From Smittium culicis (taxonomy: Eukaryota > Kickxellomycota > Harpellomycetes > Harpellales > Legeriomycetaceae), in contig LSSN01000002.1 in the NCBI GenBank assembly GCA_001970855.1, positions 62,001 to 126,000 of the forward strand: a stretch of DNA of 64,000 nucleotides, in the 5' to 3' direction. Shown here piece by piece: positions 22,801 to 35,679 of the stretch. Made by a program: the position numbers and the translations under genes. Position 1 is the stretch's first letter, and every line of letters begins with the position of its first letter. The notes beneath the pieces were generated by a model, which ran no database searches, had not been told where the DNA came from, and was given only the letters and a program-made list of their open reading frames with translations.

Positions 22801-25800
22801 TAAATCTATCAGTTTTCGAGTTACTTTTTTGGCTATTGTTGGTTTTAAATTTAAACAGTTTTTATTGGTTGTTTTATTTAAACGCCTTCAAAGTATAAGA
22901 GAGAGTGAAAGAGTGAATATAATCAGTTTTGATGTTATCTTCCTAGAGGATATAATATAATATATGCATATGGTTTTTTTATGCGAAAATATAATTTTAG
23001 TTCTTCCATATCATTCTCCAGCGTAGAAAATAGGAATTTCTTAAATTATGTAATCAATTCGATTTTTGATAAAGTATGTTGGATAAAAATGGGATTGGAT
23101 AATAAATTAGTTAGAAACTTATTTCTTTGTAAAAATGGATCAGTTATGGATAAATAAATAATCCTTTTTAGAAAGAGCTTTAAAAGATGCTACCTAAAAT
23201 TTAATATAGAAATGAGTATTAAACTAAAATGTAATATATAAAGTATTAAGGTTAGAATAATTAATTAAGAAAGTCCAGAAAAACAATGGAAGCAAATACT
23301 TAGCCTAAGAAATCAAATAAATACCTGAATATGAGGCTATTAGTGGAGGTTATCTGTTTAGTATTGAATCTTTTATAAAACTTATATAATTTTGTTCCAT
23401 TTTTTTAATAAAAAAATCAAAATAAAACTAAATTTTTAAGAATATTTTTTAGTTATTTAAACAAAAAAACTGTGGCTTCTATTTTTAGTAAATAATCTGT
23501 CATAAGGTCGATATTTCATTTTCTAGTGGTTTACTATTTAGTTTTAATTGTTTTTATCTACACTTATCTTCATGTAAAAAATAACTCATTAATTTCCATG
23601 CACTTATAGCCTCAAAATTATGTATATAATATTTCATTTATGATTAAATTGAGATGTTTTATACGAAATATTTTATATTTATCAATTCCCGAATATATTA
23701 GTCAATTCATACACTGCCATAGAAAATTAATTTGGTTATGCCGTTTTTTAAATTAAATATATTTTATTTTATTTGTAAATAGTTATCTGTGAATTTTTGT
23801 TTTTGGTGGTAATCCATCACTATTTTAGCTCTCAAATTGTTTAAATAACCTAATAACCTAATATTATTAATATTTCATATAATAACCTAGTTATAATTTA
23901 TATCAATTTGCACTATTGATTAAATTTAAACTATATCTATACAGTTTTTGTTGGCTGTAATAAAAATTTTTATGTAAATTCTACTTTGAAAAAAGAAATT
24001 TTATTTAGTGTGGTTTAGTTATTATTATTATTTAGTTGCTGATCATTTTTAACTAATTAGTTTGTTCTAATAGTAAGACTAAAATTTATATAATTTAATT
24101 CACTAGTTTTTCTCGTAGAATAAAAATTTGTGATCTTATCATTTTTTTTAAATAAGGATAAATTATAGTACACATCTTATTGTCTAATATAAATTTGAGA
24201 TTTATCCACTATTATATTTTTTCATATTTTTTATTTGTGCGTATTTTTTAATTAATTATAATTATATTCGAATCAAAATTTATTATCACGCAATTCCTCA
24301 GAATTATATAAGAAAATTTCGGGCAAGATTATTCTAAAAATTTTTACATTATTATTGGATGCTTGTTTGAACTATTTGTATTTTTTCTTGATATAAGTCA
24401 AATTTGATACTCAGAGTAATCTAGGTTCAACTGACATAATTTCTTAAAAGCAATTCGAACATTCTAAGATTTTATCTTCCTTGAGCCTCGAAAAATTAGC
24501 CTCATAGATTTATTTTCACACTTTTTTATATTTTATTTAGCCGCTTTCTTTTTTTAAAATATTTCTTATATTGATTTTTTCGTGTAAGATTTCAACAAAT
24601 TGAAAATTCTATGTTGCTATCTTCAATAGATATATTATGGTTTATTATTAGGCCCCAATAATATTTCAACAGATCGAATAGCCCCCCTCCCCATAATTTT
24701 TATTATTTTCTAGCTAACTGAATATTCCAATTCCATTTTTTTTACTATCTGAATTATTTATAATTTGGATTTTAAAGTTTTTTATAGCGATTTTCTCTTA
24801 AATGGGTATTTACATATTTATTTGATTTTAGCGTTTATAGAATTCAATTTTTTTTTGATCAAATCATCAATTCATTTAATTTCTCATTATTTTCGCTATA
24901 TAATTTTAACTTTTTAAATAAAAATATTTTCACTATTTTTTGATTTGATTTGATTTTTTTTATATTATTTTATTTTTTGGAAATTTGTATTTCTAGCGCG
25001 TAGTTACTTCGCAACATATATCTAACTTTTTACCTCAAATCCACATTCTACTATCTTTAACGTAGTTAGAATTTACCATACCAAATACTTCACCATCATT
25101 TTTTGCATAATAATAATTTTTATACTCTTAATGGGAAAAAGTTGAATTTTTTGTGCTTGAGAGCTGTTTTATCAAAAATCCCTTATATTTTACTTATAAC
25201 TCTGTAGAATTTTTTGGCAGCCTCACATACCTTAATTAATCTATATGGCGATATTGAATGATTTAATATTCGTCGCTATATTTGACTGTTTTCGCTAATT
25301 AAATAATTCTTTTTTTTGATTTTTATTCCTTTTCTTTTATTTTTTATTTAATAGTTTCATTTCTAAAATTTTAAATCGGAGTTCTTGTTATAGATTCGAT
25401 ATAAATGCTGAAATGGATTTCTCTAATCTGGTTGAGAGTCACTTTTACGATAAAATCAGTATCTACCTTTAATTATCTAATTTTACAGCCGAATTTAAAT
25501 GGGGGTACTGTATACACAAATTGTCTATCTGGATTTAGGTTTAATGCCTGAAATATCCTCATAATTTACAATTGTTTACAAAGATTTTGGTTTTAATAGA
25601 GATTTTTCTTATATCCTGGTTCGACATTTTTTAGAAGCTTTAGGTTAATTGAAGCAATTTTCATCTTGCATGTATTTTATGGGTAAGAAGCGCGCGATTG
25701 TTACCAACCTTATAAATTTTCATCGTGGTAATAATTTAGAATAACTAATATGGTTTATAACCCATTTTTATTATCCGTTTTTTGTATATTTTAGATTTTT

Positions 25801-28720
25801 CGAAATATTATATATCGACTTAACTTTGATACTCGAAGTTTAAGAGGTAGATCAATTGAATTATTTTTTGACTTGAAGAGAACCCAAGTTTTCAAAATAG
25901 ACGTTGGAATTTGCACAAAATTCCTCAAGGGATTTGATTACGGTGCACATACTGTTATTATAAAATGATTTTGTATCTTTGCTTAAACAATTATGTCTCC
26001 GTTATGAAATCGATGTTTCTATGATTTTCAATAGCCAATTTTTGATATATATGAATATAGTCAAATCGCAACTATGAAAGGCGGATATATGAATCGAAAC
26101 TGTTTTTTTTTTTAATAGTTGAATTTCTAAAACTAAGTTAATTAATTATGCTTATAAGGTAAAATTTTAATTTAAAAATATAGATACTTAATTATGTAAA
26201 AATATATATTATTTTATATTAATTTTATTTCTAGAAATATATGTAATTTGCTATAATTAAAGGAATTCGTTTAATTACTAAGTACTAGGGTAATATCCAG
26301 ATGAATTTATTCTATATTATACTAAATAGAAATAATAAAGAAAAAGAATATTCAAAATGAATTAAAAATGAAAGAAATTGTATTTAACTAAAATATATTA
26401 ACTGAATTTTTTTTCCACCTCAAGTAAAGTTTATGTATTTATTATGATTATAAAATGTATTTTATCCATTCGAAAACTTTGTTTAAGATCTATGATTTAC
26501 TGTATTCAAAATTTATTTTATTATTTATTGAAGAAAATGAGGATTTAATAGCGAGTTCTTAAATTAATATTGTTTCTTTACCAATTCAAATATTTAATCT
26601 GATTTTAATTTTTTTATTAAATAAAAATAAAAAAGCACTGTGACTTAGATCACTTTTTAAATACACTTTTTTTTCTTTAAATCGACCCGCAAAGAGAAAT
26701 TATATCTATAAAAAGCTAATAATAAATATTTTAAATCTTCTTTTTTAAATTATGGTATAATTAATTATAAAACTTATCTAATACCTCATATCCTAATTCA
26801 AGTTAATATTTCTATATCATTAAAGTTACTAATTTTAAAAAAGTGTAACTATGATTAATTCAAATTAAAAATCAAATCGCTATTTTAGGTTTTACATTTC
26901 ACAAATTTAATCTTTTCCAATCTATTGTCATGTTTAACTTTTAAAATTAATAGAATCCGCGGTCTATTGGTATTCTATTAATATTTGATAATCATACAAT
27001 TGATTAGATCATCTTAGGAAAAATACTCGTCTCAGCCATTATTAAATACTCTACATTGTAAAAATAGCCAAACGTTACATTCAACAGCTCTGAATAAACT
27101 GTATAAATACACAGCTATCTGCTCTACGCAAAAAAAAGTTGAGTTTAGTATAAATACGTTTATTAAATAAAATAATTGGCATCTAAATCAAGTCGTTTTA
27201 ATTATTTTGTGTCTCATTAATCCTATTTAGAATGCCAGATTTAGAAATGGAAAACTCTTGACACAACACTACTTTTGCCTTTAAAAATTACAGGTAAAAA
27301 GCTGAAATGATCAATATTGTTTTTTGATCTGATACTTTAATCTATATAAATGTCTTTTATTGATTTTATATATTGATGTTTCTTTATAACGAAGCATGGT
27401 TACATTGAAGAAAAATTAAATATTATGAAATTATAAAAAAACTATTTTATAAAAAATAAAGTTTTTTTTATTTCTAAATATAAGACCTTAAATTCAGTAT
27501 TATTATATACCTCAAATTCTGAAATTTATAAAATGGTATAAACTTTTAATAAAATTTCTTGCTTGAGAATTATCATGCCAAAAGTTACTCAATAGCGCAA
27601 TTATTTTAGCTAGATAAATATCAAAATAAAGATATTGTACTAAAAATACTGATATTTACAAAGTGATATATAGATTAGAAGAATTCAGGGATATATATAA
27701 TATACATTAAAAATCATTCAAATAAAACCAAATACGTAATCTAGTAATCTTTCATTTCAAAGTCAAATATTAGTTCGTTCTATAGGCTATAATATAACAT
27801 CTTAAGCTGGCTTTTATAAGTATGTACTTTTTTATACGAATTAAATATTAAATAAATACGTCCTTTATCAAATTATTTTTTTCATGACTGACTATACTTT
27901 TAGTCTTTATAATGTAATAATATTCAAAATTATGTGTTGAATACACGATAAATATTCCTTTTCATATATAAATGCAAAAATACAAGCTAATAAATGCTTG
28001 GGTTTTATACTATAGAAAATCTCATAAACCCTGGGCTAGCTTATGTATTGTGTATACCTCTAGGTTTTCGGCGGTATTATAAAATAATGAATTTTTTAAC
28101 AAAAAACGAAAATGGTGTGATCGCGATATTATTTCAAGGAATGAAACTTTTTCTATTAATAATTTCCATATATTAGGCTATAGTTTAGCTTTAATTTTAC
28201 ATTAGAAAGCAACGTTGAATAAAACTCCATATCTGTCCAATAATGATATCTAATTTACGTTTCCAACTGAGATTAATAAGAAAATTATTTCTAGTTAGCC
28301 AAATGAGCTCCAAAATATAAAAAAAAAGTAAAAATATTCAACTTGAATAAGAGTATTCAAATACCTAACTAGATAGTTTTTAATAATAATGGAAATTTGA
28401 AATCGCAAAAATAATCTATAATTTTAGCAACTAAAAAAAAAGTCAAAAATTTTAGATGGAATTATTAAAAGTGGCTGCATTTAGGACTGGTTGATTTAAT
28501 TTACTAAATTTTATTCAACTAGTATTATATTTCGAGGGTTTACAAATTCAGTCTAGATTTCTCGGCCGGGAATTAGATACTAGTGCGAATTTAGATAATT
28601 TCCAACTAATATTTATGAGGTAAAATGATTTTAATTTCATTTAGTTTAACAGTGCTTTAGATATTCCAAAAATAGAACAATTCGAGAGTAAAAGTATTTT
28701 AGTAAAGTAAAGGCGATTGC
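22801..28720. other. Long AT-rich desert
   Basis: No credible gene. Short coding-like phrases occur, for example on the plus strand near 23080-23210 and on the minus strand near 25800-25950, and may be older transposon debris, but no motif lets me name them. A short 60-residue frame at 27994-28176 is not convincing. Confidence 0.4.
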
Positions 28721-28724
28721 TTAA

Positions 28725-28914
28725 CCCTTTCAAGATCGGTTAACTTTTTTTGAACTACCAAAATTACCAACCAAATAATCGACTGATAAATTAATATGTA
28801 TTGATATTAAGTTATTAACTTTAAACATGTACCCATCCAATAATACATAATAGGTATTTAGCTTATCCAATTATGATTTTTTGCTGCTTGTAACTATGTT
28901 GGCCCCCGAAAGGG
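28725..28914 (-). mobile_element. MITE subfamily B, reverse copy (first of a chain)
   Basis: 190 bases: TTAA (28721-28724), CCCTTTCAAGATCGGTTAAC at the left end, CCCCCGAAAGGG at the right, then TTGG shared with the next element. The body includes GAACTACCAAAATTACCAACC, the reverse of the B-type end. Confidence 0.75.
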
Positions 28915-28918
28915 TTGG

Positions 28919-29105
28919 CCCTTTCCCGTCCAACACTCGTAAAAAAATGAAATTTTTGATTCGCTTAAGATTTTTAAACAAGTTTATTATTTGTCATAAT
29001 TTTACAATACACCAATGTATATCCGAATTATGGAATTTTATTATTTTATAATATATAACTGAATATATTTGGTAGATCAAAAACAGTCTACCGCCTTTGA
29101 AAGGG
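28919..29105 (+). mobile_element. MITE subfamily A, forward copy (second of a chain)
   Basis: Starts CCCTTTCCCGTCCAACACTC directly after the TTGG (28915-28918) that ends the previous element. It ends GTCTACCGCC..GAAAGGG at 29105, before ATTA. Confidence 0.78.
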
Positions 29106-29172
29106 ATTAGGAGGATATTTTGTCCACATTAAGCTATCTTGAAATATCCAAGAGAATTTTAGTCTCCTTTAG

Positions 29173-29363
29173 TCCTTTATCGGGTGGTAGACTATTTTTA
29201 TGCTACATAATATAGCTAATTAGATTTAGCTAAAATAATCAAGTTCCGAGACACGTGTAAATATTGGTATAAGTTTATATAGAAATCAATTGTAAATTTT
29301 CTAGCAAGTCATAAGCAGCGAACCAACAAGTTCATTTTTTTACGAGTGTTGGACGGGAAAGGA
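29173..29363 (-). mobile_element. MITE subfamily A, reverse copy (third of a chain)
   Basis: After TTAG, begins TCCTTTATCGGGTGGTAGAC and ends GAGTGTTGGACGGGAAAGGA at 29363. CTAA (29364-29367) is shared with the next element. Confidence 0.75.
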
Positions 29364-29367
29364 CTAA

Positions 29368-29560
29368 CCCTTTCCGGGGCCAAAACTCTTAAACTTATTA
29401 GAAAAAATAATAATTGGGCAAACCATAAAATATTTGTTTGTTATTGGATACTTATAATTTATCAGCCAACAATTTATTATTATCTTAAATTATTTTGTCA
29501 TGCTGTAGTTTGGTTGGATAATTTTGGTAGTTCAAAAAAAGTCAACCGCCCCTGAAAGAG
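29368..29560 (+). mobile_element. MITE subfamily B, forward copy (fourth of a chain)
   Basis: Begins CCCTTTCCGGGGCCAAAACT right after CTAA and ends AACCGCCCCTGAAAGAG before TTAA (29561-29564), which also starts the next element. A 69-residue frame across it is a chance product. Confidence 0.78.
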
Positions 29561-29564
29561 TTAA

Positions 29565-29730
29565 ACTTTTCTAATAATCATAATTGGATAAGAAAAATAA
29601 AAGTTATTTGTTATTGGATGTGATATAGCTTTTATTTAAAAGAATATTATTATTCTACATTAGTTTATCAGTATATCATTTAGTTGGATAATTTTTGTAT
29701 ATCGTAAAAAGTCAACCGCCCTAGAAGGGG
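29565..29730 (+). mobile_element. MITE subfamily B, forward copy, eroded (fifth of a chain)
   Basis: Starts ACTTTTCTAATAATCATAAT after TTAA and ends GTCAACCGCCCTAGAAGGGG. The body matches B copies (AATTGGATAAG, GTTATTGGATG, TTGGATAATTTT). It is about 25 bases short. Confidence 0.65.
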
Positions 29731-29895
29731 TAAAGTTATCCATAATTTCAGAAATCCTTTTTTGTATAAAAACGAACTATAAGCTTAAGACTTGATAATA
29801 TTATAACTAAATTTTTGTCAGCTAACCATTTGATGGACGGTTTAATTTTTTTAAACCTCCAATACTATTCAAACTTACAGCAAATAGAAATTTAA

Positions 29896-30083
29896 ACCTT
29901 TCCTGTCCAACACTCTTTATAAGCTTATATTTAATGATTCACTAAGGTATATAGTCAAATCAAATACTTTCTATTATGCAACATCAGATCAATAACCATT
30001 CAAGTTTCTGAGTTAAGCTATAAATGTAGTATCCAGTTGGCTAGGTTTTGTACATCAGTTACGGACAAAGCTCGAGAAATGGG
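29896..30083 (+). mobile_element. MITE subfamily A, forward copy
   Basis: TTAA (29892-29895), then ACCTTTCCTGTCCAACACTC, ending GAGAAATGGG before TTAT. Its length of 188 bases is typical. Confidence 0.72.
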
Positions 30084-30139
30084 TTATATACAATTGTAAA
30101 ATATCATTGGATATTAAATATAATTCATCCAATAGAAAA

Positions 30140-30207
30140 TAAAAGGTACTAGGGTTATCAAAATATTAGTATTAAATCAGTTTAATAATATGAGCCCCAG
30201 AAAGGGG
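30140..30207 (-). mobile_element. Partial MITE, subfamily B end
   Basis: The stretch TTCATCCAATAG ... GAGCCCCAGAAAGGGG resembles the terminal third of reverse B copies. No opposite terminus is visible. Confidence 0.4.
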
Positions 30208-32680
30208 TAGTTTCAATGTACTTTTATTTATAAATTATCTTTTTTTAAAATAAATTCCTGTAGATTAATAACATTTGATGTGGATATGAATAGATTTGCT
30301 GATATATTATCAGTCAATATTCGGCGTATTTTTTTATTAGAAAAATATAGCTGATATTCAAAGAATCTGTGTATATAGACTTTTCGAATTTTTACATGTA
30401 TATTACTAAAAAAATTGCTGACTAATTTATAAATAGATTTTATCAAGTTAACGAAAAGATATAATAGCTTTAATGATCGTATTTATAACGTTTTAAGTTT
30501 CCAATAACTTTCAAGAGTTTTTAATTTCCAATTTGGGTATTTAATAATCTCTTTTCAGCTCCTAAAAGGGGTATTCTTGAAATCGGGATAAATTTAAAAA
30601 CACTCTTTTTTCCAGTAAGTTAGCTGATTTCTCGTGTTTATTTTTTTCTTCGCATAAACCCGTGGTTAATCTCATTTAGAACAATGTTCTTATTTATATT
30701 GTGCATTTAAAATACAAGGAAATCAATTTTTTTCAAATTGATAAAAAAACATACAAAAAATAGCTCCGTGATGTAAATTTTCAGTAACTGAAATCTTTAA
30801 GAGTACAAAAAAAGTACAACTCGCGGCATTAAAATGAATAAAAATCTTTTGATTTTTTAATCTATTTATTTCATAAAGAACTATCAGTATGCTGATTTAT
30901 TTTATCAATAGAAAATGAAATAATATAGTACTAATAAACTATTATAGCAATCGATTATGGTTTATATTAATAGCGTATCAGTATTAGCGTAAAATTATAG
31001 CAATTATTATACTAAAGATTTAAAATTTATCAAAGTATTTGAATAGGTGGTAAAAATATGCTAAAATTTATTCCATATATTCCTTATTTAATAGTATTTA
31101 TTTTATAATTATATAAAGGACAATATATTATGACTGGCTATTACTTGTACTTTATCGGTTATTTTTTTTAGGACTAGGATACAAAAGCTACAAATGGCAA
31201 AAATGAATTATATAAAATAAAAATAAAAATTTATGTAAATGGATATGTTCATTGAATTTACGATTGAGAATTAATGTTATTATAGAGAATTTAGTCTAAC
31301 TTTCAGATTTCTGTGAATATAATCGGATGGTAGAAATATTTAACTTTTCTAAATCGAAGACGAGTTATTCGGTTAAAATTTAAATATTGTCTGTGTTTTC
31401 GATACTCAAACAAATATAAGAACTAAGATATTTTTCGAGCTTATATATAATTAATAAAAAATTTAATTCGGATATGATTGAACTAGAGATATTATATCGA
31501 GATGAATTAGTTTTAAAGAATATACATTCCTTAAAGACTATAGACATATCTTATATTCATAAATGTTAGGATCATTTGAAATATATAAGATCCATATATT
31601 ACGATCAAACTTGCCTTCATGGAAATTTGGCTTTGGTAGTCTTTAGCTTACAATTTTTATTTATTTTGATAGCTTTTTTAATTTTTAAATTTACTCCATT
31701 TTTTTTTAAATAAGGAATTAGTACAATTATATTTTAGAGCCTCTATCTTAATAATTATAGCAGGATTCGGCTTAGTTTAATTTAAGTGCCTTTGAATTTT
31801 ATATGAAATTTCTAGTACAATCCACGTTGTCTCGTATTGAAATTTATCCTGAATACATTTGAAGTGGTGTTTTTTTGTATTTTAATAATTATAGGTGTTT
31901 TAAAATAGAAAATTAGCTCAGCTGTTGCTATTTAAACATATGAACCTATATAAGTTAGTATAATTGATAAAAAGCTTATAAACAAATGATTAAGCCGATT
32001 TTCAATAGAAGTGAGAATGGGAAAAGCGCTTAAATTAGTCAAAAAATATCAACAAGTAAGATTTAAGTCATTCAATGTAATTTTTTTACCAGAGTAATCA
32101 TGAAACATGATTAATTATACTTATGTAGAGCAGTAAAATGAGTTGATTTGAATAGTAAATTAAGTTGACTTGAATATATTTTAGCGCTAATTGCTTAACA
32201 AAATTTATCTGGCGAATAAAAATAGCTTCTGAGATTGTTCAAAGCTAGCAGTAGATTTTAATGTTTCACAAATGAAGATCAATAACTTGGTTCAATATTA
32301 TATAATTTGTGTAATGATCATATACACGCGTTTAAGAAAATGAAAGAAAATAGCGAATCAGTGCCTGAATAAATATTTGCGGTACATATAGGGATTTATG
32401 GCCACTGGATAAATTATTTGTAATGGGAAAAAAAAAAAAGATTTTCAATAGAGACTCTGAATAATAGCTGAATTTAGCACATCGCTTTCAAGTGGGATTT
32501 TTTGATTTTAAAAGTATATATAGAAATATAACTTGCAGTCCTCTCTCCAGCATTCCCTAATGAAGTTTAGTGATTTATCTGCGTTTCTCTTCCTTACAGC
32601 GAGTAAATTTCTTTAAAGGCGAGATCGCTGAAAGCGAAAATCAAACAGTAGTTAAGATATAATTCAATTGGGTATCATCA
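30208..32680. other. AT-rich desert
   Basis: No gene recognised. A possible further B-type terminus (CAGCTCCTAAAAGGGGTA) lies at about 30555-30572. Confidence 0.4.
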
Positions 32681-32684
32681 TTAA

Positions 32685-32870
32685 CCCTTTCGCGGGCGGT
32701 AGACTTTTTAGATCTTGAAATATAGCCAACTGCATTCAATTAATATACTATAATTCAGAGAGCTTTAGAATTATTGGTATATTTTATAATATCAACAAAT
32801 AAAAATTATAACTATAAATCATAAACAAATCATTAATTTACTTTTTTTAAAGAGTGTTGTATGGAAAGGG
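32685..32870 (-). mobile_element. MITE subfamily A, reverse copy with perfect TTAA on both sides
   Basis: TTAA (32681-32684), then CCCTTTCGCGGGCGGTAGAC, ending AGAGTGTTGTATGGAAAGGG, then TTAA (32871-32874). It is 186 bases and one of the cleanest copies, showing TTAA as the target duplication. Confidence 0.82.
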
Positions 32871-33249
32871 TTAAGGTGAAAACAGTAACGAATTTTTTAG
32901 TAAAGGGGTGCTTAGAAATGTGTATATGGAGGATTCTGAACCAAGATGCACTATGCTGCAGCTAATTGTCTTTTTTTCGGATAGTTTAAAATCATTATCA
33001 TCGATGGTTATATTGTAAAGTCGCATTGCTATTCCTAATTTTTCTTTCCATTTTGAAAGCATTATTTGCAAAGTAAAAATAATGAATATTTCATTTTTTT
33101 AATTCTCGGAATTTTATTGGCACGATAAAAATAAAAGAAAATATGAGGTAAAATAAACTAAAAAATAGTAAATTATGTGCAAGATATAAAAATAATAATA
33201 TTCTAATACTAATAAATTCCTCTGTCGGTCTACTGACTGCATACCTAAG

Positions 33250-33610
33250 GGGAAATGAGATCAATCTACCAACATAAAGATCCACCCAGGTATTGCTTCA
33301 AGTAGGCTGGATGACTGAAGTTACAAGCAGTCATTGAACTAAGCTCGTTCCAACAAAATTGAATTCGTTGAGAATATTGAGCTCCTAGTCAGAGCCTACA
33401 TCTAACAGGATTAATAAAAAATATACACCTGCCCAAACGTGGGAATGATCGACCTGGCTCTCCTACAATGAGCTGCTAAACGGCTTAGATACTTATCGCT
33501 GCCGAACGTTGAGCTTTTGCACATATATTCTCAGACTGTGCTAAATGAGTCGGTTTCTCCCGTTTCTGGATGGACCTCCTCCGGAATCGATGAATGAATA
33601 TTTCATATAA
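33250..33610 (+). pseudogene. Possible LINE 3' fragment
   Basis: A GC-richer island. A plus-strand frame around 33490-33590 reads AFAHIFSDCAK, a stop, then VGFSRFWMDLLRN. This resembles the HxxxxC part and following Arg/Trp-rich stretch of the LINE C-terminal zinc finger. Stops interrupt it and no RT is present. It could be unrelated. Confidence 0.3.
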
Positions 33611-35039
33611 AATTCATTTTTTATGAAATTTTATTCACTGAAACTATCTAAGCCTAAAAGCGATCTCTTCATTTAGAATCTCCCGCATAGCTTTATTATA
33701 TTTAGGTTTAAAAAGCCTACCAACATCTACAAATCATCACAGTTCAATGCTTATTTGACGAATTAGTACTGTAAAATAAAAGTCTTGTTATAATTGGTGA
33801 GATGAAATGGGGAGGGGGAAATAACCTTGTTTTTTCACTTCCCAACACAAATTTTTCATAGTTTGATTTAATAGCCATTTTCATAAAAAACTACCGAGGC
33901 AATTAGATTACATATAAAGCGGCGTTTATATAAAAAAACATTTTTATTTAATTAAGTATTTGACTTAAAAGAATTTAAAAGGTTTATGTGAAATTAAATT
34001 TAGAAATTAAGACAAAAATATATTAACGTTTGATAAAAGTATTAACCCGAAATCCGTATAAAAGATATAGTCTTTTTCACTTCTTATAAATTAGTATATT
34101 ATGTCTATTAATATTTGTCTTGATTTTTATAAACATGTTTAAAATTTTGATAAGTAATTTTCACTATTTAAAATATCTCACGATTATACTCATGTAGATT
34201 AGTAGCAAAAATTTTCGTATACTTTATAGCTTGCTTTTTATTATCTATAGCATTTTAAACAATACAGATAGAATCAATTAAAAATGTTTGATTAAGAAAA
34301 GATTATGCTTTTGTTGTGAACATTTAACGGCTAATTTTAAATTAAAAAGCTAATTCCAATGATATTAGTTCTCATTATTTAATTTAAAAAAAAATCAACT
34401 ATACTAATTTAGCATTTTAGATCTAGAAAGCAAAATTTTGATAGGCTTAGCCATTATTGTAATTATTCCCATTAAGATACTTAAGTAAAAGCCAAGTAGT
34501 TCAAAGAGTAAACTGAATAAATTTAATCCTGGAATTCTATCATGGCTATTTTTTATAGTTTTTTCAGCTGAATGCAATATTCAACTTTAGGTTAAAGAGC
34601 TTTATCTAAAAAAAATTAAAATATATCAACCCCATCTTATAATTTTTTTTCTCGATATTTAAAATTTGACACCTTAAAGTGTTATGCATCAATATACCCA
34701 TTGTAATTATATACAACTTACAGATACACAGATAAATTCGAGGTATTCCTGAATATTACATGATGTTAATTTTTTTTTTTTTTTGAAATATCTAGAAAAT
34801 TATAGATCCGTCTAACATTAATGGAAAACTTAGACAAGATTTTATCGAATGACAATAAAAGTGGTAATATGATTCCCCAGTAATTTAAGGAATAAAATTA
34901 AATGGAAACAGTTATATTTATCTATAATAAAAGTATTTTCAATATATATGTTTTAAAGTTTTTAGGTCTTATAATTGTTTAGCGTTTGATGATTGTAAGT
35001 GAATTTTATATCTATTGTAGTTATTAAGCCTTTTTTTAT
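33611..35039. other. AT-rich desert
   Basis: No gene, RNA or repeat recognised. Confidence 0.45.
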
Positions 35040-35043
35040 TTAA

Positions 35044-35231
35044 CCCTTTCTAGCTTCAACGCTATTTAAATTAATAAAATTCATAATTGAACAATCCGAC
35101 TATTATCATATTTTATTGGGCTAATTGATTTAATAACCAATAGTATTTTAGCGTAAAAATATCGATTTTAAAATTACAATTTATTGGATAATAAATGTAG
35201 ATCAGAAATAGCCTAACCATCCCAGAGAGGG
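35044..35231 (+). mobile_element. MITE subfamily A, diverged forward copy
   Basis: TTAA (35040-35043), then CCCTTTCTAGCTTCAACGCT, ending TAACCATCCCAGAGAGGG before ATAA. It is 188 bases with a more diverged body. Confidence 0.65.
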
Positions 35232-35485
35232 ATAATATTTACATAAGTTCATTAAGTTCCTAATGAAACTGCCTTTTAAGTGGACGGGAATATTTAGGTC
35301 GATTATATTGCTATTTTTATCCCAATGAACCTTCAGCTTTTAATCTAGACTCAATAAAAGAATTTATTCCGTTACTTTTCAATTATAGTAAAATTAAACA
35401 TCAAATGTTTCCCTTTTTCTAATATGCTTAAAAAACTAATATAGCTCTGATATTGGCCAGAGCTGTTTACACTACACACCACTAA

Positions 35486-35675
35486 CCCTTCCATGGGCGG
35501 TAATCTATCTTTGCTCTAGCAAATATAGCTAACTGGATTTAATAATAATATATTATTCTCGAGACTCGTATAGTTATTGGCCTGCGGTATAATTGCAGCA
35601 AATAGTAAAAATGGTTATTAATTACTGGCGAATAAATAAATTCGTTTTTTTAATGGTTGTTGGGCAGAAAAAGGG
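35486..35675 (-). mobile_element. MITE subfamily A, diverged reverse copy
   Basis: CTAA, then CCCTTCCATGGGCGGTAATC, ending GTTGTTGGGCAGAAAAAGGG before TCAA. It is 190 bases. Confidence 0.68.
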
Positions 35676-35679
35676 TCAA

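Noticed and set aside
23040..23240. Possible coding trace on the plus strand
   Set aside because: A single phrase resembles protein, but no motif ties it to any family and stops follow at once.
29346..29555. 69-residue plus-strand frame
   Set aside because: It spans the junction of two MITE copies and is a chance frame of the repeat.
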